This document shows positions 1-9,265 of a stretch of DNA of 64,000 nucleotides, piece by piece; position 1 is the first letter of the stretch, and each line of letters opens with the position of its first letter. The notes under the pieces are model-generated. The model had not been told where the DNA came from. It ran no database searches and was given only the letters and a program-made list of their open reading frames with translations. The stretch comes from Parvularcula marina (GTDB lineage Bacteria; Pseudomonadota; Alphaproteobacteria; Caulobacterales; Parvularculaceae), in NCBI RefSeq assembly GCF_003399445.1, contig NZ_QUQO01000001.1, forward strand, positions 2,043,001-2,107,000. The letters are read 5' to 3'. The position numbers and the translations under genes were made by a program.

Positions 1-1041
1 AGCGAGATGAACCGCACCGGCACGGCGATCACCGATGTCCGCGGCGATCTCGACGAAGTGAAGGAACATGTCGGCCGTCTTGAACGCGCAATCCTTGACC
101 GCGCAGCACAGGACAGCTCGACGACCGTGCGTCTGGCGGATGTCGTGCGCGGCACGCTGCCCGACGGCTCGTATGAGTTCGGCGCGACCCTCGCCAATGG
201 CGAGACCGCTGACTGCCTGATCCGTTTTGAAGGCCTGCGTCACCGCATCGCCGTAGATGGCGGCTTCCCGATGGAAGCCTTCCACGAGCTGCCTTCGCGC
301 GATGCGGTTCGCCGCAACATGCCGCAGGCAAAAACCGCCGAAGATGGCTTCCGCCGCGCAATCCTGCGCTCGATCCTTGAAGCTGCCGACCGTTGCATCT
401 CGCCGGGCGAGACAGCCGATAGCTGCCTTCTCTTCCTACCGTCAGAAGCTGCGTACACGATCCTTCATGACCGCTTCCCCGATCTCGTCCGCGACAGCCA
501 GCGCGCCCGCGTCTGGCTGGTCTCGCCCTCGACGCTGATGGGCACGCTGCATCTGGTCAAAAGCCTCTTGCCGGATCAGGGCGACCTTGCCCGCCGCGAA
601 GCGGAGATGACGCAATTCCGTGCCCAGCGCGAAGAGGACAGCCGTCTGCGCGAAGAAGTCGAAGCCTTGCGTCAGCGCGCCTCGACTCTCGCTGAAGAGC
701 TTGAGCGCACGCGCGGCACGCTCCGTGGGCTGATTGCCCCAGCGGCAGGTCATTCGATCGAAGCGCCGGCCCCGGCTCCTACCCCTGCGCCAAAGGCGTC
801 CGTCAGCCGTCCTGAAGAGGATGATGACGCTCGCAGCACCTGGGGCGGCTCTGGGTTCGAGCGCGCAGCTCGCGAGCATGAGCGTCCTGCGGCCCGTGAT
901 GCGGACCGCTATGATGATGACGAAATCATCGAGAGCCTGTCATTCGAGGGTACCCCGGACTGGCAGAGCCCGCTTGGCCGTGACACCGGTAAATCCAAGC
1001 CCGCCGCTTATGAAAGCGGCCGCGAAGGCCCCTTGCGCTAA
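1..1041 (+). CDS. rmuC: DNA recombination protein RmuC (3' part)
   Basis: The frame is already open at the window edge, so the N-terminus (normally a membrane anchor and long coiled coil) lies outside. The visible part has the RmuC core: a DGGFPMEAF segment equivalent to the usual DAKFPLE motif, then the LLFLPSEAAY and VWLVSPSTLMGTL blocks. A short coiled coil follows (about residues 195-245 counted from the first in-frame Met at base 7), then an acidic, Pro/Ala-rich tail. RmuC limits recombination between inverted repeats and is thought to be a nuclease-fold protein. It overlaps the convergent downstream gene by 4 bases. Family assignment is firm; the true start is not visible. Confidence 0.88.
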   Translation, partial: SEMNRTGTAITDVRGDLDEVKEHVGRLERAILDRAAQDSSTTVRLADVVRGTLPDGSYEFGATLANGETADCLIRFEGLRHRIAVDGGFPMEAFHELPSRDAVRRNMPQAKTAEDGFRRAILRSILEAADRCISPGETADSCLLFLPSEAAYTILHDRFPDLVRDSQRARVWLVSPSTLMGTLHLVKSLLPDQGDLARREAEMTQFRAQREEDSRLREEVEALRQRASTLAEELERTRGTLRGLIAPAAGHSIEAPAPAPTPAPKASVSRPEEDDDARSTWGGSGFERAAREHERPAARDADRYDDDEIIESLSFEGTPDWQSPLGRDTGKSKPAAYESGREGPLR

Positions 1042-1772
1042 TCAGCGCGGGGGACCGCCGTCCCTTCAAAGACGAACCGGCCGGCATGGCTGATCTTGTG
1101 ATGGGGTGCGCCCCAGATCTTGCCGCCGCACCCTTCCGTCCAGCGATGGCAGAAGGAGAAATCCTCCGACAGCTGACGGCCATCGACCTCGACCTTATCA
1201 AATGGGGTGAGGAATTGCGGATGCGGCATCGGGTAGGGAAGCTGGCAGGCTTTAGGCGGCTGCGCGATCTCCGGCATTGTCTCGATCATCTTCGTGACCG
1301 CCTTGCGGCTGATCAGCATGATCCCCGTACCGCAGCGGGTCATACGGAGGAATTTGCCTGACGTCTCGCCTGAGGGGTGGCGTTCTCCGACAAAGCGAAA
1401 TGATTTGCGCAAGGCTGTATCAAAGTCCTCTTTGGACTGATGAAGATATTTCAGGTCAATATGACGACTGGGGATGAAGGCGCCGGTCACATCCTGATCC
1501 AGCTCCAGCATGTCGAGCACCAGCTCGGGCGGAAAGCCCATATCATTGTCGACAAACAGGATGTGGCTGCAATCGGTCTTTCCATAATAGAAATTCGTCA
1601 GCAGATAATTCCGTGAGGCGACGATATCGGCGTAATCAACCCCTGTGTGCGAAAGGATGATCTGTGCACGCAGCAGGCTGTAGATGAGGTGGTAGAAGCT
1701 CGAGACGTAGTGACCCGAATAGCTATCCTCATAGCTCGGTGTCGCCACATTGATTTTCATGCGCGCAGCCAT
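1038..1772 (-). CDS. putative GT-A type glycosyltransferase
   Basis: A 244-residue soluble protein opening with MKINVATPSYEDSYSG and followed by FVDNDMGFPPELVLDML. This is the layout of a GT-A fold with a DxD-type metal/nucleotide-sugar motif (D-N-D near residue 75). A later TRCGTGIMLISRKAV segment resembles the acceptor-side loop of family-2-like glycosyltransferases. The start at 1772 is supported by a GGGAGGGAG ribosome binding site 5 bases upstream; an internal Met (1760) is the alternative. It stands alone between convergent rmuC and the divergent stress gene, so substrate and pathway cannot be inferred. Confidence 0.6.
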   Translation of the reverse strand: MAARMKINVATPSYEDSYSGHYVSSFYHLIYSLLRAQIILSHTGVDYADIVASRNYLLTNFYYGKTDCSHILFVDNDMGFPPELVLDMLELDQDVTGAFIPSRHIDLKYLHQSKEDFDTALRKSFRFVGERHPSGETSGKFLRMTRCGTGIMLISRKAVTKMIETMPEIAQPPKACQLPYPMPHPQFLTPFDKVEVDGRQLSEDFSFCHRWTEGCGGKIWGAPHHKISHAGRFVFEGTAVPRAD

Positions 1773-1853
1773 GCTGCTCCCTCCCCACCGGGCTCAAAGG
1801 GGCAGAGCCTAGGTGCCGCCCGGCGCTGTGGGAAGGCGCGAAATTTTTTATGG

Positions 1854-2708
1854 TTAATGGGCGAGAAGGACCGGCAGGTCGGATTCCCGCAGGATATCGC
1901 GCGTGACCCCGCCGACAATCGTCTCGCGCCAGCGGGCATGGGAGTAGGCGCCCATGACCAGCAAGTCGCCGCCAGCTTCGGCAACCGCCGTGTCGATGGC
2001 GGTGCGGATCGAGCCAGAATGCGGCTTCTCGCGGGTAACGGCTGTCGCTTTGATCCCCTTGCGGCGGAGCGAGACGGCAAGTTCTTCAGCGCTCGGCAGG
2101 CCAGCGCCCAGCGGGCCGACTGACAAGACGGTCGCTTCCTTGGCATGGGTCAGGAAGGGTTCGGCAAGGGCCACCGCGCGAGCAGCCTCACGGCTGCCAT
2201 TCCATGCGATCACCGGGTGACAGGGCAGGGTGATGCCCGGCTGCTCTGGCGCGATCAGGACAGGGCGTCCTGTTCGGGCCACCATGGTTTCCTCAAATCC
2301 GGCTGAGAACGCCGCAGATCCGGCGCGCCGTGAGAGAACGACGAGATCCGCCAGCCGGGCATGGCCGGCGGCGCGCTCCTCTGTAATTCCGCGGGCTTCC
2401 ACCCAGGCAGCGGAGGCGTGAGGACGCTCGCGCACTTCATCGGGCTCAATCACGTCGATATTCTCGTCACCACAGAAATCGAGGAAAATCCGGCCCAACT
2501 CCTCGGAAAGGTCCTGAAGGGCATCTTCCTGCCTTGCGATCAGGTCAGTGGTGATCGCCATCTCAGAGGGTTGGATCGTCGCCACTGGCTCGATCACATG
2601 CATCGCGATGATATGCGCATGAAAGGTCCGCGCAATCGGTAGTGCAGCTTTGAGGGATGGCCGGAAGCCCCGGTCATTCAAGGCAGGAACGAAGAGCGTG
2701 CGGTACAT
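1854..2708 (-). CDS. tandem-domain universal stress protein (UspA family)
   Basis: 284 residues holding two Usp domains. The first (about 1-145) ends in VVLSRRAGSAAF...GRPVLIAPE. The second (about 155-284) ends in LLVMGAYSHARWRETIVGG and the short LPVLLAH strand, the usual ATP-binding loop and final strand of UspA proteins. Such two-domain Usps are commonly induced by oxygen limitation or stasis in alphaproteobacteria. A perfect FNR/FixK-type dyad is centred about 70 bases before the start codon (see 2772-2785), consistent with low-oxygen control. A GGGGAGAG ribosome site precedes the ATG. Confidence 0.88.
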   Translation of the reverse strand: MYRTLFVPALNDRGFRPSLKAALPIARTFHAHIIAMHVIEPVATIQPSEMAITTDLIARQEDALQDLSEELGRIFLDFCGDENIDVIEPDEVRERPHASAAWVEARGITEERAAGHARLADLVVLSRRAGSAAFSAGFEETMVARTGRPVLIAPEQPGITLPCHPVIAWNGSREAARAVALAEPFLTHAKEATVLSVGPLGAGLPSAEELAVSLRRKGIKATAVTREKPHSGSIRTAIDTAVAEAGGDLLVMGAYSHARWRETIVGGVTRDILRESDLPVLLAH

Positions 2709-3092
2709 GGGTCTCTCCCCGGGATCATGGATCTTGATGGGGGTATAGTGCCGGGCTGCACGCGGTTTCTCTTGACGAATGTCAACGCATCGCGGTCAGG
2801 CGCCCGTAAAGGGGTTCTCAACCCGGATGGTGCTTAATTCGGGCACGCGTCCTGCACATTCCGCGAGGGTGGCAATTTACCGCCTTTGCCGGAGGGCAGG
2901 GAGAGGCGCATGTCCTGTTGAACTAAAGGGTGACGGAAAGCTGCGAAGTGTTCGCAATACTGGAGAAGACAAATCTCCTTTTGTGGGGCCTGAGGGCTTG
3001 AAGTCAGAGGCTTGCGCCTCGACAATAGAAACGGTTTACACGGGGGCGAGAGTCGGCTTGCGGCTCGTGCCGCAGGGCGTAAGAGAAATTCG
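2709..3092. other. intergenic region between Usp and hemA
   Basis: 384 bases between divergent genes. Apart from the FNR-type box it holds a short GC-stem hairpin followed by T's around 2964-2985 (GGAGA...TCTCC then TTTT). Open frames crossing it lack ribosome sites and family features. It probably carries the hemA promoter and leader; I see no convincing riboswitch. Confidence 0.5.
2772..2785 (-). promoter_or_regulatory. FNR/FixK-type anaerobox upstream of the Usp gene
   Basis: TTGACGAATGTCAA is a perfect inverted repeat (TTGAC-N4-GTCAA), the pattern recognised by FNR/FixK/DNR regulators. Its centre lies about 70 bases upstream of the Usp start codon. On the minus strand a TATA-rich hexamer (CTATAC, about 2742-2748) sits close to the -10 position expected for a site centred near -41.5. 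In the hemA direction no -10 appears at that spacing, so I assign it to the stress gene. The regulator is not identified in the window. Confidence 0.55.
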
Positions 3093-4361
3093 ATGAAGTT
3101 TGCCGGTCATTTTGAAGACGCCCTCGACCAGTTGCGGCGTGAAAACAGATACCGCACTTTTGCGGATCTCGAACGGCTCGTGGGCGAATTCCCGAAGGCC
3201 CGCTATCACAGCGATGAGGGCGTGAAAGACGTCACCGTCTGGTGCTCGAATGACTATCTGGGCATGGGCCAGTCGCCGATCGTGCTTGATGCGATGACCT
3301 CGACCGCGCTTTCAACCGGCGCTGGCGCAGGCGGCACGCGGAATATCTCCGGCACTTCCCACCCGTTGGTCACGCTCGAGAAAGAACTCGCGGACCTGCA
3401 CGGCAAGGAAGCGGCCCTCGTTTTCACTTCTGGCTTCGTCTCCAATGACGCGACCCTGTCCACGCTCGGCAAGCTGTTGCCGGGCGCGGTCATGCTCTCG
3501 GATGAGATGAACCACGCTTCGATGATCGAAGGCATTCGCCGCTCGGGCTGCGTGAAGAAGATTTTCCGGCACAACGACGTTGAGCATCTCGAACAGCTCC
3601 TCGCCAATCTGCCGCTCGACGTGCCGAAAGTGATCGCGTTCGAAAGCGTCTATTCGATGGATGGCGACATCGCCCCGATCGAGGCGATCTGCGATCTCGC
3701 CGACAAATATAACGCCTTGACCTATATCGATGAAGTCCATGCGGTTGGCATGTATGGGCCCCGCGGCGGCGGCATCACCGACGCACTCGGCCTCACCGGC
3801 CGCATCGACATTATCGAAGGCACTCTGGCGAAAGCCTTCGGCGCGCTGGGCGGCTATATCGCCTCGTCGAAAAATGTCGTCGATGCGATCCGCTCATTTG
3901 CGCCAGGCTTCATCTTCACGACGGCTCTGCCGCCCGCGATTGCCGCAGGCGCCACCGCATCGATCCGTCATCTGAAAGAATGCGCCGATGAGCGTGAGGG
4001 CCAGCAGCGTCAGGTCGCCGAGACCAAGGTCGCGCTCGACGCCGTCGGCCTGCCGGTGATGGATTCAGAAACCCATATCGTGCCGGTGCTGGTCGGCGAT
4101 CCCGTCCTTTGCAAGGCGGCGGCGGACCGGCTGCTCGATGTCCACGGCATCTATATCCAGCCGATCAACTACCCGACCGTGCCGCGCGGTACGGAACGCC
4201 TGCGCATCACACCGACGCCGCTGCATAATGCTGAGCTGATCGCCCAGCTTTGCGATGCGCTGGTTGAGACATGGGCGGCGCTTGAAATCCCGCTGGTTGA
4301 GCCGGTGACAGAAGAAACCGCTGCAACTGCCCGGATTGCCGTTCACCGCGCCGGCGGCTGA
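3093..4361 (+). CDS. hemA: 5-aminolevulinate synthase
   Basis: Condenses glycine and succinyl-CoA to 5-aminolevulinate, the first committed step of tetrapyrrole synthesis in alphaproteobacteria (C4 pathway), with pyridoxal phosphate. The 422-residue product has the expected length. Visible are the glycine-rich [13 protein letters not shown] segment (about 81-93), the [10 protein letters not shown] cofactor motif (213-222) and the Schiff-base lysine in [13 protein letters not shown] (K247). I chose ATG at 3093 because homology starts at [14 protein letters not shown]; an in-frame TTG at 3012 adds 27 unrelated residues. The gene is monocistronic by context and supplies heme for the many cytochromes encoded further on. 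Confidence 0.96.
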   Translation: MKFAGHFEDALDQLRRENRYRTFADLERLVGEFPKARYHSDEGVKDVTVWCSNDYLGMGQSPIVLDAMTSTALSTGAGAGGTRNISGTSHPLVTLEKELADLHGKEAALVFTSGFVSNDATLSTLGKLLPGAVMLSDEMNHASMIEGIRRSGCVKKIFRHNDVEHLEQLLANLPLDVPKVIAFESVYSMDGDIAPIEAICDLADKYNALTYIDEVHAVGMYGPRGGGITDALGLTGRIDIIEGTLAKAFGALGGYIASSKNVVDAIRSFAPGFIFTTALPPAIAAGATASIRHLKECADEREGQQRQVAETKVALDAVGLPVMDSETHIVPVLVGDPVLCKAAADRLLDVHGIYIQPINYPTVPRGTERLRITPTPLHNAELIAQLCDALVETWAALEIPLVEPVTEETAATARIAVHRAGG

Positions 4362-4462
4362 ACCCCTCACCCGACTTACACCCTCTGCTTGCCGACTGGC
4401 CCGCGGGCGACTACCCTGCGTGTGGAGATTTAGCTGCGCGTTTGTGCGGCGACGGGGGAGAC

Positions 4463-5470
4463 ATGGGACGATTTCTAGAGCTCGATGACACGAGCCGCCT
4501 CGACCTCAACCAGCTGGTGAAGATGCTGCCCGGCCGTCAGGGCTGGAGCATCGTCAAATGGCTGCCGCGTGGCAGCTATGTCCGCGCCATTCTCTCTTCA
4601 TGGCCTGTGCTCCAGCAATATGGCATCAACACACCCGTCCGTGTGGCCCATTTTATCGGGCAGGGACTGGTCGAGACGAGCTGGCTGACGGCGACAGAGG
4701 AAAATCTGAAATACAGCGCCTCGCAACTGATAAAGACTTTCTCCGTCTACCGCAATAATCCGCGACTGGCCGAACAGCATCACAAACAGCCGGAAAAGAT
4801 CGCCAATACCGCCTATGGCGGACGGCTGGGGAATGACCAGCCGGGCGATGGCTGGAGGTATCGCGGACGCGGATTTTTCCAAGTGACGGGTAAGGACAAT
4901 TATCGCCGCTTCGGCGAAATCTCCGGCCTGCCGCTGGTCGAGGATCCGGATATCCTCTCGCGCGACCTGAAAGCCTCAGTTGAGGTGGCAGCGGCCTATT
5001 GGGATCATATGGACCTCTCATGGCCAGCGGATCAGGGCCAGTCCCGCGCTGTCTCGCGCGGCGTTAATCGCGGTGACCCCACTCACAGCTCGCCTGCCTA
5101 TCACGAGGATGAACGCCTTCTGTGGACGGAGAAAGTTCTCGAGCTACTCGGCGCAGCAGAACAAGTGATCGATGGGTCAGGCCGCGATCTCTCCCTCGGC
5201 ATGGCGGGGTCCGATGTCCGGAAGTTGCAGGAAGATCTCCTCTTTCTGGGGCATGAGGAAGTCGGCGCCGCGGACGGCGTTTTCGGGCGCAAGACGCGGC
5301 TGGCAGTCATCTCCTTTCAGGACGAAGCTGGGCTAGAGATGACGGGCATCGCTGATGAGGAAACCCTCACGGCGATCGAAGCGGCGCTTGAGGATCACTC
5401 AAAACCCCCCGCCGACCAACAGGCAACTGCGTCGCGTATCCGCTTCCGTCCCTTCGAACAGGGCGCCTGA
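4463..5470 (+). CDS. GH19-type lysozyme/chitinase with peptidoglycan-binding domain
   Basis: 335 residues. Residues about 45-230 match the glycoside hydrolase 19 lysozyme fold: HFIGQGLVETSWLT carries the catalytic Glu, followed by NTAYGGRLGN and YRGRGFFQVTGKDNY. Residues about 240-315 form a PG_binding_1 domain (GMAGSDVRKLQEDLLFLG...DGVFGRKTRLAV). It probably cleaves peptidoglycan. No signal peptide is visible, as in phage endolysins, but no phage genes surround it. ATG 4463 follows a GGGGGAG ribosome site; TTG 4442 is less likely. Confidence 0.82.
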   Translation: MGRFLELDDTSRLDLNQLVKMLPGRQGWSIVKWLPRGSYVRAILSSWPVLQQYGINTPVRVAHFIGQGLVETSWLTATEENLKYSASQLIKTFSVYRNNPRLAEQHHKQPEKIANTAYGGRLGNDQPGDGWRYRGRGFFQVTGKDNYRRFGEISGLPLVEDPDILSRDLKASVEVAAAYWDHMDLSWPADQGQSRAVSRGVNRGDPTHSSPAYHEDERLLWTEKVLELLGAAEQVIDGSGRDLSLGMAGSDVRKLQEDLLFLGHEEVGAADGVFGRKTRLAVISFQDEAGLEMTGIADEETLTAIEAALEDHSKPPADQQATASRIRFRPFEQGA

Positions 5471-5568
5471 TCCACCCCCCAGAATTCCTGCGGCGCGCGC
5501 CCCTTGGATGAGGCGCGGGGGGCTCTACCTATGGCCCCACGAATGCTCAATGCGAGAGGAGCTCCACC

Positions 5569-6705
5569 ATGTCGATGACTGGAACCACAAGCCTGCCCGA
5601 ACCCCGGCAGGCCGAACTCAAACCCTTGTTCGAACCACTCAAAGCCGGGGATATCGAAGTACCAAACCGCATCTTCATGGCGCCGCTCACGCGAAATCGT
5701 GCGCATGAGGACGGAACGCCGTCCGAACTTGCCATCGATTACTACCGCCAGCGGGCAAGCGCCGGGCTGATCATCACCGAGGCAAGCCAGATCTCAGCCA
5801 TGGGCAAGGGCTATCTTGATACGCCCGGCATCCATGAAAACAGCCATGTCGAAGGGTGGAAAAAAATCACTGAGGCCGTTCACGAGGCAGGCGGACGAAT
5901 AGCGATCCAGCTCTGGCATGTCGGGCGGATCTCCCACACCTCACTCCTGCCGGGCGGGGCCTCACCGCTCGCGCCATCGGTCGTCCGGGCGAAAACTCAG
6001 ACTTTCACGAAGAACGGTTTTGAGGATGTCTCAGAGCCGCAAGCGATGAGCCTCGATCAGATTCGTCAGACTATTGATGATTACGCGCGGGCTGCGCGCC
6101 TTGCCGTTAAGGCCGGGTTCGACGGTGTCGAAATCCACGCGGCCAATGGCTACCTCATCGATCAGTTCCTTTCCGATGCCACCAATCAACGCGACGACGA
6201 ATATGGCGGGGCGATCGAGCACCGCATCCGCTTCCTCCGTGAGGTGACGGATGCTGTGACTTCCGAAATCGCCCCCGGCCGGACAGGCGTTCGCCTCTCG
6301 CCCTATGGTCAGGCCAATGACATGTCGGCCAGTGACCAGCAGGGGACCTATGGCGTTGCCGTCGATGTCCTCAACGGTCGCGGGCTCTCCTATCTTCACT
6401 TCGTCGAGCGGTTCAGCCGCGATATCCCCGAAGACGTGATGGCCGGGCTCGCAACGCTCGCCGAGCGCTGGGACGGCGTCTTCGTGCCGAACGGGTCGTT
6501 CAATGCAGCCGAAGCCGCCGAATGGATCGCCGCGGGCAAGGCCGATGCGGTCGCCTTCGGCAAGCTCTTCATCTCCAATCCCGACCTGCCGGCCCGGTTC
6601 GCGCTTGGCGCTGAGCTCAATGAATGGGACCAGTCGACCTTCTATGGCGGCGGCGCGGAAGGCTACACCGACTATCCCGCCCTGGGCGATCAACTGACCG
6701 CCTGA
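5569..6705 (+). CDS. Old Yellow Enzyme family alkene reductase (NADH:flavin oxidoreductase)
   Basis: 378-residue FMN-binding TIM-barrel protein. Motifs are FMAPLTRNRA near the N-terminus, IQLWHVGRISH, the active-site HAANGYLIDQFL and the FMN-loop segment DEYGGAIEHRIRFL. OYE enzymes reduce activated alkenes, nitro-esters or electrophilic carbonyls using NAD(P)H. The natural substrate cannot be read from the sequence. GAGGAG precedes the ATG. Two strong hairpins follow the stop codon. Confidence 0.93.
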   Translation: MSMTGTTSLPEPRQAELKPLFEPLKAGDIEVPNRIFMAPLTRNRAHEDGTPSELAIDYYRQRASAGLIITEASQISAMGKGYLDTPGIHENSHVEGWKKITEAVHEAGGRIAIQLWHVGRISHTSLLPGGASPLAPSVVRAKTQTFTKNGFEDVSEPQAMSLDQIRQTIDDYARAARLAVKAGFDGVEIHAANGYLIDQFLSDATNQRDDEYGGAIEHRIRFLREVTDAVTSEIAPGRTGVRLSPYGQANDMSASDQQGTYGVAVDVLNGRGLSYLHFVERFSRDIPEDVMAGLATLAERWDGVFVPNGSFNAAEAAEWIAAGKADAVAFGKLFISNPDLPARFALGAELNEWDQSTFYGGGAEGYTDYPALGDQLTA

Positions 6706-6716
6706 TCCCGGTACCT

Positions 6717-6761
6717 CTGCCCGGTTCCTGCCGGGCAGCGGCCCCGCAATTTTCGGGGGCC
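6717..6761 (+). terminator. tandem hairpins after the alkene reductase gene
   Basis: Two GC-rich stems in succession: CTGCCCGG/CCGGGCAG (6717-6738) and GGCCCCG/CGGGGGCC (6740-6761). No clean T-run follows, so intrinsic termination is plausible rather than certain. Confidence 0.45.
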
Positions 6762-6816
6762 TCTTGCTGCATTGCAGCATTCCGATTAAGCGCACGATCC
6801 AAAGAGGATCAGTGCC

Positions 6817-7347
6817 ATGGATATTTCAAAGATTTCGGCAGGCCATAACCTGCCCACCGACATCAATGTCATCATCGAAGTGCCGCTCGGCGGCGAGCCG
6901 ATCAAATATGAGGTCGACAAGGATTCGGGCGCGATGTTCGTCGACCGCTTCCTCTACACCTCGATGCGCTACCCCTGTAATTACGGCTTTGTTCCGCACA
7001 CTTTGTCGGGTGATGGCGACCCGGTCGATGTCATGTGCCTTGGCAATCGCCCTCTGGTCCCCGGCGCGGTTCTGCGCGCACGCCCCATCGGGGTGCTCAT
7101 CATGGAAGATGAAGCCGGCATCGATGAGAAGATCCTCGCCGCGCCGCATCCGAAACTGACCCGCTACTACGACAAGATCGACACCTATCAGGATGTCCAA
7201 GAGATCATGCTGGAGCGGATCTGGCACTTCTTTGACCACTATAAGGATCTTGAGCCCAACAAATGGGTGAATGTCAAAGAATGGGCGCCCAAGGAAGAGG
7301 CCGAACGCCTCATCATGGAAGGCATTGAGAACGCGAAGAAAGGCTGA
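6817..7347 (+). CDS. ppa: inorganic pyrophosphatase
   Basis: Family I soluble pyrophosphatase, which hydrolyses PPi to two phosphates. The 176-residue length is typical for bacteria. Key sequence: EVPLGGEPIKYEVDK near the N-terminus, YPCNYGFVPHTL, and the signature DGDPVDVMCLG with the metal-binding aspartates. Monocistronic by context, with a following terminator-like hairpin. Confidence 0.97.
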   Translation: MDISKISAGHNLPTDINVIIEVPLGGEPIKYEVDKDSGAMFVDRFLYTSMRYPCNYGFVPHTLSGDGDPVDVMCLGNRPLVPGAVLRARPIGVLIMEDEAGIDEKILAAPHPKLTRYYDKIDTYQDVQEIMLERIWHFFDHYKDLEPNKWVNVKEWAPKEEAERLIMEGIENAKKG

Positions 7348-7360
7348 CGCCTGTCAAAAC

Positions 7361-7400
7361 GGGCAACTGACGGCGGTGTCATGCCGCCCGATTGCCCTTT
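7361..7400 (+). terminator. probable terminator after ppa
   Basis: Long imperfect stem with outer GGGCAA/TTGCCC and inner GGCGG/CCGCC, followed by CTTTACTT. Confidence 0.5.
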
Positions 7401-7426
7401 ACTTCTCCACTGACTAGATTGGGGCC

Positions 7427-8374
7427 ATGGAAGCGCCCAACCTGCCAGATATCTCGTCCTTCGCAGCGCCGCTTTATATCGGGCTGATCCTGCTGGAGAT
7501 CGCGCTGATCGCGAAATTCCGTGCACGGGGCGCCTATGAAACCCGCGATACGGTGACCAGCCTATTGATGGGGACGGGCAGTGTGATCGTGCCCCTCCTG
7601 CTGGCCGGGACCGCCTATGCCTGGCTGAAAGCGCTTGAACATAGTCTTTATGACTGGCGGCTCTTCGATCTTGGGTTTGAGTGGTGGGCCTTCGTCATCG
7701 CCTTTGTCGGCTATGATTTTGTCTATTACTGGTCGCACCGGTTCCAGCACACGATCCGCTGGGGCTGGGCCAGCCACGTCATCCACCATTCCTCCCAGCA
7801 TTATAATCTGTCCACTGCCCTTCGGCAGACATGGACCGGGCTCTTCACCGGCTTTTTCGTCCTGTCTATCCCGCTGATCCTGCTCGGCCTGCATCCGGCA
7901 GTGATCGCCTTTGCCGCATCGCTGAACCTGCTCTATCAGTTCTGGATTCACACCGAAGTCATCGACCGCTTCCCTCGCTGGTTCGAGGCGGTGATGAACA
8001 CGCCCTCCCATCACCGCGTCCATCACGGCAAGAACCCGCGCTATCTCGACAGCAATTATGCAGGCGTCTTTATCGTCTGGGACCGGATGTTCGGCACCTT
8101 TATTCCCGAAGAGAAATCCGATCCGGTCCGCTATGGGCTGGTCAAAGACATCGGCACCTTCAACCCGTTCCGGGTGGCCACCCATGAATATGTTGCGATC
8201 TGGAAGGACGCGACCCAGCCCGGTCTCACCATTGGCCAGCGTCTGCGATATCTCTTTGCGCCGCCGGGCTGGTCACATGACGGCAGCCGCAAGACCAGTA
8301 AGGACATCCGCGCCGAGGCGGGTTTCTCAAAAAGCGGGGCTGAGGCGCCCGCGCCGCTTCATCCGGCGGAATAA
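7427..8374 (+). CDS. sterol desaturase / fatty acid hydroxylase superfamily membrane protein
   Basis: 315-residue integral membrane protein with about four hydrophobic segments. It carries the histidine clusters that bind the di-iron centre: YYWSHRFQH, HVIHHSSQHYN and HHRVHHGKN, matching HX3H/HX2HH/HX2HH. Family members hydroxylate or desaturate sterols, carotenoids or alkyl lipids; the substrate here is unknown. It ends convergently with the YceI gene, with hairpins between them. Confidence 0.88.
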   Translation: MEAPNLPDISSFAAPLYIGLILLEIALIAKFRARGAYETRDTVTSLLMGTGSVIVPLLLAGTAYAWLKALEHSLYDWRLFDLGFEWWAFVIAFVGYDFVYYWSHRFQHTIRWGWASHVIHHSSQHYNLSTALRQTWTGLFTGFFVLSIPLILLGLHPAVIAFAASLNLLYQFWIHTEVIDRFPRWFEAVMNTPSHHRVHHGKNPRYLDSNYAGVFIVWDRMFGTFIPEEKSDPVRYGLVKDIGTFNPFRVATHEYVAIWKDATQPGLTIGQRLRYLFAPPGWSHDGSRKTSKDIRAEAGFSKSGAEAPAPLHPAE

Positions 8375-8386
8375 TTCCTCCCCATA

Positions 8387-8424
8387 AAGAGAAAACGGAC
8401 GCCGTTGCCGGCGCCCGTTCTCTT
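8387..8424. terminator. hairpin between convergent desaturase-like and YceI genes
   Basis: Stem AAGAGAA...TTCTCTT with an internal GC-rich extension (ACGG, GCC/GGC). It could end transcription on either strand. Confidence 0.5.
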
Positions 8425-8477
8425 AGAAAACCAAGTCTAGGGGAGATAACCCGGGGGGTAGGGTCACTTGGTTTTCT
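8425..8477. repeat. 12-bp perfect inverted repeat at the 3' end of the YceI gene
   Basis: AGAAAACCAAGT (8425-8436) is perfectly repeated in inverse as ACTTGGTTTTCT (8466-8477), separated by 29 bases. The right arm includes the last codons and stop of the YceI gene. It may be part of a bidirectional terminator. Confidence 0.6.
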
Positions 8478-9057
8478 CGAACTCAGCCTCGATCCGAATG
8501 TCGACATCCGTCCCGACGGCCGGGGCAAAGTAATCAAGACCCCAGTCGCGGCGATCAACAGTCGCCGTGGCGGTAATGCCGAAATGGTCTGACCCCTTCA
8601 TCGGGTGCTCACCAGCACCATTGAGGGTGACATCGAGCGTCACGGGCTTGGTGACGTCCTTGATCGTCAGGTCACCGGTCAGCGTGCCGGCATCAAGATC
8701 AATCGCGGTCGAAGTGAAGGTAATGCCCGGATAGCTTTCGACATCGAACATATCGCCACTTTTTAGGTGAGTATCGAATTTCTCGATCCCTGAATTGACT
8801 GATGCAGGATCGATAGCGACGCTGAGGGAGGACGCGGCAGGGTTGCCGCTGTCGAGCGTCACGCTCGCGTCAACTTCATCGAAACGCAGGATCGGATGAG
8901 AATAGCCAAGGTGGCTGTAGCTGAAAGTGACATAGCCATGGGTCTTATCCATGACATATTCACCGGAGGAAATGCTGGAAATGTCAGGGGTTTCCTGAGC
9001 GCTCGCGGCGGAGAGAAGAAGGGCGGCACCAAGGATGGGGGCGGTGAAGCGGAACAT
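8464..9057 (-). CDS. YceI family periplasmic lipocalin-like protein
   Basis: 197 residues with an N-terminal signal peptide (MFRFTAPILGAALLLSAASA, cleaved before QETPD). The YceI signature follows: YVMDKTHGYVTFSYSHLGYS, the FDEVDASVTLD strand, LKSGDMFDVESYPGITFTST and GDLTIKDVTKPVTLDV. YceI proteins bind long isoprenoid or amphiphilic ligands in the periplasm. Only the family is certain; ligand and partners are not shown by the context. Confidence 0.93.
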   Translation of the reverse strand: MFRFTAPILGAALLLSAASAQETPDISSISSGEYVMDKTHGYVTFSYSHLGYSHPILRFDEVDASVTLDSGNPAASSLSVAIDPASVNSGIEKFDTHLKSGDMFDVESYPGITFTSTAIDLDAGTLTGDLTIKDVTKPVTLDVTLNGAGEHPMKGSDHFGITATATVDRRDWGLDYFAPAVGTDVDIRIEAEFEKTK

Positions 9058-9265
9058 TAAAGGCCTCGTTGAATTGCGGGACGGCGTCAGGTGCCGTCTT
9101 CACCCTAGTTAGAAACCAACCCGCCATCCTGCTACGGGTTCCGGCGCTAAGAGCTTTTGCGCCAATCGCAAAAGATTGCCCCTATCCCCAGACAGTTGAG
9201 GGCCGGGGCGAGGCAGACTAGAGGGGATGGGCCCCTATGCCTTCTATCCATAAAGGACCCGCCTC

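Noticed and set aside
2779-3096. 105-codon frame in the hemA upstream region
   Set aside because: Starts inside the FNR-type dyad, lacks a ribosome site, basic low-complexity composition, overlaps the hemA start.
4463-5470. GH19 lysozyme as evidence of a prophage
   Set aside because: No holin, tail, integrase or attachment repeats nearby; flanked by hemA and an oxidoreductase gene.
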